DNA of 36,835 bases from an uncultured Roseburia sp. Lineage in GTDB: Bacteria > Bacillota > Clostridia > Lachnospirales > Lachnospiraceae. Shown here one piece after another: positions 32,017 to 36,835 of the stretch (its first letter is position 1; every line of letters starts with the position of its first letter). The position numbers and the translations under genes are program-made. The notes under the pieces are model-generated. The model did not search any database, was not told the origin of the DNA, and worked only from the letters and a program-made list of their open reading frames with translations. The stretch spans positions 1 to 36,835 of the forward strand of contig CAMSQM010000029.1 of NCBI GenBank assembly GCA_947062675.1. Reading direction: 5' to 3'.

Positions 32017-32457
32017 TTGAAAATTATTATTAATGAGGACGAGACGCTGGAGGAGACGGTGGTCACGGTTTCCTGCCGCCGTCTGACTCCGGAGCTCGCG
32101 AAAATGCTGTCAGGATTTCAGATGCTGGAAGAGCAGCTCGTAGTGACAAAGGGGAAAGAAACCTGTTTTCTGAAAATGGATGAGGTGATGTACATTGAGT
32201 CGGTGGACAGGAAGACGTTTGTCTATACGGGCGGGGATGTATACGAATCGGCGTTCAGGCTCTGTGAGCTGGAAGAACGTCTTGCGGAGTACGGTTTTTT
32301 CCGTGCGGGCAGGTCCTGTCTGATACAGCTCGGCTATATCCGGTCCTTAAAGTCGGATATCAACCGCCGGATCCGCGTTACGATGGAGAACGGGGAGCAG
32401 CTGATCGTTTCGAGACAGTACGCCGAGGAGCTGAAAAAAAGGCTGGGGGTGAGATGA
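32017..32457 (+). CDS. LytTR-family DNA-binding regulator (146 aa)
   Basis: Short transcription regulator with one LytTR domain (about 45-146) and no receiver domain. Recognisable are MDEVMYIESVDRKTFVYT, FFRAGRSCLIQLGYIRSLKS and the end GEQLIVSRQYAEELKKRLG. The N-terminal 40 residues (MKIIINEDETLEETVVTVSC) are typical of the stand-alone type that is paired with DUF3021 membrane proteins. The start TTG at 32017 follows GGAAGGAGG. It is followed one base after the stop by the DUF3021 gene and then an ABC exporter. In known pairs the membrane protein restrains the regulator, and the pair often controls an adjacent transporter. Confidence 0.92.
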   Translation: MKIIINEDETLEETVVTVSCRRLTPELAKMLSGFQMLEEQLVVTKGKETCFLKMDEVMYIESVDRKTFVYTGGDVYESAFRLCELEERLAEYGFFRAGRSCLIQLGYIRSLKSDINRRIRVTMENGEQLIVSRQYAEELKKRLGVR

Positions 32458-32458
32458 G

Positions 32459-32989
32459 TTGGAAGACAGAAAAACATTTTTTGACTATGCCGGACAGGTG
32501 TTTCTGACATTTGGCATTACAATTACGGTTCTGAATGTGTTCTGCGTACTGTTCGGAGAGGAGGCAGAGGGATTTTCTACCATGTTTGCGCTGGGAGGAG
32601 AGGGGCTGCCCGCTGCGACGGTGTTTCAGTTTCTTCTCAGCTCCGTTTTTATGGTGGCGGCGAGATATTTATTTTTTACGGATGCGGTAATTAAAAAGTT
32701 GTCTCTGCCGCTCAGGACAGTCTGTATGCTTGCCGCAGATACCATTGTGATCATCGTGTTTGTGGCTGTCTGCGGCTGGTTTCCGGTCGACAGATGGCAG
32801 CCGTGGGCCATGTTTTTTCTGTCGTTCGGAATCTGTTTCGGAATCGGCACGGTGGTCGTGACGCTGAAAGAACGGGCTGAAAACAGGAAAATGGAAGCGG
32901 CGCTAAAGCGTCTGAAACAAAAGAGAGAAAGCGGGAGAAAAACAGGCGCGGAGGAAAAGACGGGGGCAGGATATGGTAAACGCAATTGA
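32459..32989 (+). CDS. DUF3021 family membrane protein (176 aa)
   Basis: Four hydrophobic segments, about residues 13-32, 52-72, 85-107 and 113-135, are followed by a charged cytoplasmic tail rich in Lys, Arg and Glu. This is the DUF3021 pattern, nearly always encoded next to a LytTR regulator, where it is thought to hold the regulator inactive at the membrane. The start is TTG, one base after the LytTR stop (TGAG-TTG), so translation is coupled. Its 3' end overlaps the ABC ATPase start by 17 bases. The signal is unknown. Confidence 0.87.
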   Translation: MEDRKTFFDYAGQVFLTFGITITVLNVFCVLFGEEAEGFSTMFALGGEGLPAATVFQFLLSSVFMVAARYLFFTDAVIKKLSLPLRTVCMLAADTIVIIVFVAVCGWFPVDRWQPWAMFFLSFGICFGIGTVVVTLKERAENRKMEAALKRLKQKRESGRKTGAEEKTGAGYGKRN

Positions 32990-33860
32990 ACTGAGAGAAA
33001 TCACACATTACTTTGACGGAAAAATGGTGCTCGATCATATTTCCCTGAATGTCGGGAAAGGCGAGATCCTGGGGCTGCTCGGGCCGTCCGGAGCGGGAAA
33101 GACGACGCTGATCCGGATCCTGACCGGACAGCTGGCGCAGACTTCCGGTACAGCGTATCTTTCCGGGATAGAAACGGGAAAACATGCGGGGAAGACGCGC
33201 AGGAATGCCGGAGGCGCATCCGGCCGCGCAGGGGCCCCACTGACCGGGATGATGACAGATGACTGCGGTCTGTACGAGCGGTTTTCTGCCTATGAAAATC
33301 TGCATCTTTTCGCGCGGATTTACAATGTTCCGCGCAGCCGGATTGAGGAAATTTTAAGAGCAGTCGGTCTGTGGGAAGCCAGAAATACGGCCGTGTCAAA
33401 GCTCTCAAAAGGGATGCGCCAGAGGCTTTCGTTTGCCAGGGCGGTTCTCGCCGGGCCGCAGATTCTGTTTCTGGATGAGCCCTCCTGCGGGCTTGACCCG
33501 CAGACTGCCGCAGAGATTCACGGGCTGATAAGACAGCAGAAACAAGCCGGTGTGACGGTATTTCTCACGACGCACAATATGCAGGAGGCCACAAAGCTGT
33601 GTGATCACACGGCGCTTTTAAACGGAGGAGTGATTGTTGAGTACGGGCCGCCGGAGGAGATCTGCCGGAGGTATCATCACCAGAAAAAACTGCTGCTGCG
33701 CCTTAGCGGCGGGGAAAATGTCGTGCTGCCGCACACAAAAGAGGCGGCGGAGACGGTGGCGGATTATCTGCGCCGGGAGCAGATCGATACAATTCATTCC
33801 ACGGAACCCGATCTGGAAACCGTGTTTATGGAGCTGACGGGAAGGAGGATTGACCAGTGA
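32973..33860 (+). CDS. ABC transporter ATP-binding protein (295 aa)
   Basis: ATPase of an ABC-2 exporter under probable LytTR control. Walker A is GPSGAGKTT at residues 37-45, the signature LSKGMRQRLS at 144-153, Walker B ILFLDEPSCGLDP at 164-176, and the switch histidine is in LTTHNMQEA. Between Walker A and the signature lies a basic, glycine-rich insert (about 68-92, GKTRRNAGGASGRAGAP), longer than usual. The usual Q-loop glutamine is not evident in TGMMTDDCGLYERF, as in related ATPases of this operon type. It overlaps the DUF3021 gene and shares the four bases GTGA with the permease. Substrate unknown; haem, lipids or peptides are possible. Confidence 0.9.
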   Translation: MVNAIELREITHYFDGKMVLDHISLNVGKGEILGLLGPSGAGKTTLIRILTGQLAQTSGTAYLSGIETGKHAGKTRRNAGGASGRAGAPLTGMMTDDCGLYERFSAYENLHLFARIYNVPRSRIEEILRAVGLWEARNTAVSKLSKGMRQRLSFARAVLAGPQILFLDEPSCGLDPQTAAEIHGLIRQQKQAGVTVFLTTHNMQEATKLCDHTALLNGGVIVEYGPPEEICRRYHHQKKLLLRLSGGENVVLPHTKEAAETVADYLRREQIDTIHSTEPDLETVFMELTGRRIDQ

Positions 33861-34573
33861 GCCTGAGACATATTCTGACAGTATTTTTCAAACAGGGAAA
33901 GGATATTATGAGAAACCGGACTATTCTGATTCAGTTTGTCCTGTTTCCGGTGCTGGCAGCTATTATGGAGTATTCGGTAAAACCGGAGGAACTGCCGGAG
34001 CATTTTTTTATCTATATGTTTGCGGCGATGTATTTTGTGATGGCGCCTCTGACGGGCATGTCGGCGGTGATCGCGGAGGAAAAAGAGAAAAATACGCTGC
34101 GGGTACTTCTGATGGCGGATGTGACGCCGGCTGAATATCTGGCGGGCACGGGGGGATGCATTTTTCTGGCGGGTATGGCGGGAAGCTGTATGTTTGCCGT
34201 GTGCGGGGGATTTTCCGGCGGAAAGCTGGCCTGGTTTCTGCTGATGATGGCTGCCGGAACAGCTGTTTCGCTGGTGGCCGGCGCAGCCATCGGGGTCTGG
34301 AGCCGCAATCAGACCAGCGCGGCGTCCCTCTCCGTGCCGGTGATGATGGTGTTTTCGTTTCTTCCGATGCTCTCCATGTTCAATGAAGCAGTCGGGAGGG
34401 CGGCAAAGTATGCGTATTCGCAGCAGATTTACCGGCTGATGGCTGAGGGAAGCTCCGCTGCGAAGGGAGAGACGGGAATCGTTCTCGCCGGAAATTTTCT
34501 TGCCGTATTTCTGATATTCCGGTATGTCTGCGGCAGGCAGCAGCGGGGAAGCAAAAAAAGCGCTAACCGGTGA
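33857..34573 (+). CDS. ABC-2-type transporter permease (238 aa)
   Basis: Membrane partner of the preceding ATPase. After a cytoplasmic start (SLRHILTVFFKQGKDIMRN) come about six hydrophobic segments, including ILIQFVLFPVLAAIMEY, FIYMFAAMYFVMAPLTGMS, FLAGMAGSCMFAVCGGF and VSLVAGAAIGVW. The loop EEKEKNTLRVLLMADVTPAEYL is the conserved amphipathic stretch of ABC-2 permeases. The start GTG overlaps the ATPase stop (GTGA). Its last 11 bases overlap the end of the convergent gene on the minus strand, with no terminator between them. Confidence 0.88.
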   Translation: MSLRHILTVFFKQGKDIMRNRTILIQFVLFPVLAAIMEYSVKPEELPEHFFIYMFAAMYFVMAPLTGMSAVIAEEKEKNTLRVLLMADVTPAEYLAGTGGCIFLAGMAGSCMFAVCGGFSGGKLAWFLLMMAAGTAVSLVAGAAIGVWSRNQTSAASLSVPVMMVFSFLPMLSMFNEAVGRAAKYAYSQQIYRLMAEGSSAAKGETGIVLAGNFLAVFLIFRYVCGRQQRGSKKSANR

Positions 34574-36482
34574 TTATTTCGTAGGTCCCTTTGTCCAGAT
34601 CCACTGTCACGGTGGTCCCGTCGGAGAACGTGCTCTTCTGCCGGCGGCCCCGTGTATCCAGCAGCTCGTGCCGCACCAGTTCACATTTTGCCACCCGCTC
34701 CTGCAGTGAGGCTACCACCTGCCAGCGGGAGATTTCTTCTTCGAGACGCCGCTCGCGTGCCTCGTCGAAGGCTCCGTCGCAGCCCGGATAGGCCCCGTCT
34801 TTATCGACGTATGCGGCCCCGCCGTTTAACAGGGCATAGAGCATGTAGTCCTCGGTGCCGGGCAGACGGTCCATCGGCCATGGAAGGATCATGCAGTCGT
34901 GATAGACAAGGTTAAATAGCGGGACCGGGATGCCGCGGCGGGGTGTGCCCGGTTTTGCCAGCATAAAATCATACGGGCCGTAGTGGCAGAATACCAGCTC
35001 GCGCATGGCCCAGTCGCCGCATTCCTCGGAGCTGGGGAGAATCCCTTTTGACCACAGGTAGGAAAAGCACGCGCTGCGCCGCTCAAAACATTCGCGGCGG
35101 CTCATGCGGTGGCGGGGATTGGCGCATTCGTCCCCCTCGTTGCAGGTAAAGACATCCAGGTAGGAGGCGTCCAGACGGATCCCGTGGCGCAGGACTTCTT
35201 CAAAATTGCGCTTTACGTAATAGGGCGCCTGGGTTGCGCACAGATAGCTCTGACGTCCGCCGGCCCAGCGGGTCATATCGGGGATGGAGCCGTCCGTCGC
35301 CCGGCAGGCGAATTCGGGATCGAAAGAGGGGGCGTCCATGTAGTAGTCCCGGTACTGGTCGTGCAGGCCGAACAGATAGCCGCAGTCTTTGATCGTATCG
35401 GAAAGTTCCTTCATGGCCTCCCAGCCGCCGGCTTCGCTGCAGGCGGGCAGATAGTCGGGATGCCGGTTATCATAGCCGGGTCCGCCCCAGCCGTCCAGAT
35501 GCAGATAAAGTCTGCGCAGACCCATATCATGATAGCGGCGGATTTCCTGCGCGCGCGTGCGGAACGGGATGACCTGGTCATTCCGCTCCGGATGTTCGCT
35601 GTCATAATAGAGAGTCCCCGGGGATACGTGTGTTTTGATGCCTTTGTGTACAATTGCACAACCGATCAGGCTGTCTGTCAGCGGATTGCGGGCGCTCTTT
35701 TCCGCCAGGGTGGTAAAAAGGCCGGTTTCTTTTACATAAGTGCGGTAGGCTTTGCAGAGGGCGTTATAATCACAGGAGGCAAAAAACCGGAACTGCGCTA
35801 TGCGGCGGCAGGAGAGTCTGCCAAGGCTGGGCAGATAATAAAGCCCCACGCGGGTGCCCGGCCCGCCGGCCGGATGGTCGATCTGATAGCCGGCGTCCCA
35901 GGGCTGCTCACAGATGGCAAGGTATCCCGCGTTGTCCTCGATCTGTCCGAACCATGGCATATAGGCGTCCGCGCTGCAGAACTGTCCGTGGAAGGGAAGC
36001 GTGCGGACTTCGTTCTCCCAGAGGTTCGGGATCAGAAGCCCCTGCATGACGGGCATGACGGTGACGGCATCCCACCGCGGGCTCTGAAATGAAAACGGGG
36101 CCGGCCAGTGGATGGAGGCAAATTCACAGTCGTCGTTTCCGGGAATCAGCTCAAAGCGCACAAAACCGGTGGCAGACTCAATCCAGATGAGCGTCGAGAA
36201 CGAAAAGGGGAGAGGGCCGTCCGGCGTGTGAAATTCCTCGCAGGAAGTCAGAATGCCGGTGCCGACGCCGCTGTCATAATGGCGGTGACAGATAGAGCCG
36301 GCCTGTGAAAAGAAAAGCCTGCTGCCGTTTTTTAAAAGAATGTGCGGCGCAAAGGCAGGATCCTGCTGCCAGGAGCGCGCCGGGGTGTCGATCCTGCAGA
36401 CCAGGGTATCCGGGTCGAGCGTGACGGTGATGCCGGCTGCCGTGATACGGATGGGTTCCTGAGTGGAAAATGGTTCTAACAT
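34563..36482 (-). CDS. Putative glycoside hydrolase with GH101-like TIM-barrel core (639 aa)
   Basis: An N-terminal beta-rich half (about 1-250) resembles a galactose-mutarotase-like sandwich: LLKNGSRLFFSQAGSI, then FVRFELIPGNDDCEFASIHW. The second half (about 270-600) looks like a TIM barrel: RRLYLHLDGWGGPGYDNRHP, GYLFGLHDQYRDYY, SYLDVFTCNEGDE and GILPSSEECGDW. By analogy to GH101 endo-alpha-N-acetylgalactosaminidase, Asp443 (YLDVF) would be the nucleophile and Glu486 or Glu487 the acid/base. This assignment is from pattern only; DUF5696-type proteins are a close alternative. There is no signal peptide, so it is cytoplasmic. The start follows AAAAGGAGG on its strand. It stands alone, and its sugar substrate is unknown. 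Confidence 0.75.
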   Translation of the reverse strand: MLEPFSTQEPIRITAAGITVTLDPDTLVCRIDTPARSWQQDPAFAPHILLKNGSRLFFSQAGSICHRHYDSGVGTGILTSCEEFHTPDGPLPFSFSTLIWIESATGFVRFELIPGNDDCEFASIHWPAPFSFQSPRWDAVTVMPVMQGLLIPNLWENEVRTLPFHGQFCSADAYMPWFGQIEDNAGYLAICEQPWDAGYQIDHPAGGPGTRVGLYYLPSLGRLSCRRIAQFRFFASCDYNALCKAYRTYVKETGLFTTLAEKSARNPLTDSLIGCAIVHKGIKTHVSPGTLYYDSEHPERNDQVIPFRTRAQEIRRYHDMGLRRLYLHLDGWGGPGYDNRHPDYLPACSEAGGWEAMKELSDTIKDCGYLFGLHDQYRDYYMDAPSFDPEFACRATDGSIPDMTRWAGGRQSYLCATQAPYYVKRNFEEVLRHGIRLDASYLDVFTCNEGDECANPRHRMSRRECFERRSACFSYLWSKGILPSSEECGDWAMRELVFCHYGPYDFMLAKPGTPRRGIPVPLFNLVYHDCMILPWPMDRLPGTEDYMLYALLNGGAAYVDKDGAYPGCDGAFDEARERRLEEEISRWQVVASLQERVAKCELVRHELLDTRGRRQKSTFSDGTTVTVDLDKGTYEIITG

Positions 36483-36532
36483 GGGAAAATACCTCCTTTT
36501 AGTTCAGCAAATGCAGAAAAATATTCAACATT

Positions 36533-36582
36533 AAAAAAAAGATGCGGGCAGAAGTGTGGAAAGAAAACACACTTCTGCCCGC
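36533..36582 (-). terminator. Intrinsic terminator of the larC-like gene (minus strand)
   Basis: A perfect 15-bp stem, GCGGGCAGAAGTGTG (36544-36558) with its complement at 36568-36582, has a 9-base loop. On the minus strand it is followed by a run of eight T (36540-36533). It ends transcription of the gene at the right edge, so the hydrolase gene after it must have its own promoter in the short remaining gap. Confidence 0.9.
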
Positions 36583-36628
36583 GCGTGGTCCGGACCGGAT
36601 GGAAATGCATGACAGTATGACCGTGCGG

Positions 36629-36835
36629 TCAGCGCAGGGATTTGGTGACATCGTCGAGGGAGAGAGAACATCCGTTTTTGAGCACAACGGATTTCAGATC
36701 CTCAAATTCCGGTTTTTCCTTCTCGATCCCGTAGCCGGAACTTTTTTTGATGCGTATGTTTCCGTAGGCGGTGGAGCGCGTCACGAAGGTGGATTCCAGT
36801 GTGGAGCGCTCATATATCTGGTAGCGGATTCCGCG
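36629..36835 (-). CDS. larC: LarC-like nickel-pincer cofactor biosynthesis protein, C-terminal fragment
   Basis: The last 68 residues of a gene that enters from the right edge. The sequence RYQIYERSTLESTFVTRSTA followed by YGNIRIKKSSGYGIEKEKPE and FEDLKSVVLKNG resembles the C-terminus of LarC, which inserts nickel into the pincer cofactor of lactate racemase and related enzymes. The pattern Y-G-x-I-R-x-K, then KPEFED, is the family's usual closing stretch. The stop TGA is at 36631-36629, and a strong terminator follows. In lactobacilli larC is read through a programmed frameshift; whether that applies here cannot be seen. The rest of the operon lies outside the window. Confidence 0.7.
   Translation of the reverse strand, partial: RGIRYQIYERSTLESTFVTRSTAYGNIRIKKSSGYGIEKEKPEFEDLKSVVLKNGCSLSLDDVTKSLR

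Noticed and set aside
35109..36092. Open frame of about 327 codons on the plus strand inside the GH101-like gene
   Set aside because: Antisense shadow typical of GC-rich codon use; Ala/Gly/Val-rich with no motif.

Overview
The window looks like a chromosomal segment from a Gram-positive, low-to-mid GC Firmicute, most likely a Lachnospiraceae-type gut Clostridium relative. This rests on several signs. Two housekeeping clusters have Firmicute gene content and order (cysE-cysS-mrnC-rlmB-sigH and ylxM-ffh-rpsP-khpA-rimM-trmD). Ribosome binding sites are strong AGGAGG types. There are LytTR/DUF3021 and LplB/YtcP-type genes and a two-component/ABC module. No species can be named from the sequence alone. 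No rRNA, tRNA, CRISPR array, transposase or integrase was recognised.

Layout. (a) 1-4.5 kb: an AT-richer stretch with an ABC ATPase end, an FtsX-type permease, a hairpin-rich spacer, a membrane-bound XRE regulator and a NUDIX hydrolase. Base composition changes sharply near 4.5-4.7 kb, so this stretch may be acquired. (b) 4.7-8.75 kb: the cysE-cysS-mrnC-rlmB-sigH operon for cysteine supply, tRNA charging, rRNA processing and modification, and a sigma-70-family factor, with a promoter upstream. (c) 8.75-9.06 kb: a gene-free stretch with a candidate small RNA ending in a strong terminator, then a degenerate 47-bp tandem duplication. (d) 9.06-12.63 kb: a response regulator, BcrA-like ABC ATPase, permease and histidine kinase, with an 11-bp direct repeat pair in front of the ABC genes. 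This resembles peptide-antibiotic sensing and efflux modules.

(e) 12.7-23.3 kb: a carbohydrate-uptake and degradation locus. It holds a type B carboxylesterase, two LplB/YtcP-type permeases, a GH3 enzyme with inverted domain order, a divergent membrane-anchored AraC-type regulator and a solute-binding protein. The locus has no ATPase of its own. The binding-protein gene appears to carry a one-base-type frameshift between its signal peptide and its mature part. The enzymes lack signal peptides, so the likely scheme is import of an acylated oligosaccharide followed by cytoplasmic deacylation and hydrolysis. (f) 23.4-24.3 kb: a GNAT acetyltransferase on the minus strand. (g) 24.4-29.6 kb: the ffh-rpsP-khpA-rimM-trmD region with two oddities. 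A DUF4190-like membrane protein is inserted before trmD, and trmD is fused in frame to a C-terminal GNAT-type domain. rplS, usually next, is absent.

(h) 29.6-31.7 kb: prfC (RF3) and a thioredoxin with a CMPC active site. (i) 31.7-34.6 kb: a spacer with 33-bp tandem repeats, then a LytTR regulator, a DUF3021 membrane protein and an ABC ATPase/permease pair in tight overlap. (j) 34.6-36.8 kb, minus strand: a 639-residue TIM-barrel-like putative glycoside hydrolase (GH101-like core), and at the edge the C-terminus of a LarC-like nickel-pincer cofactor protein followed by its terminator.

All calls come from reading motifs in the sequence. No database search was run.
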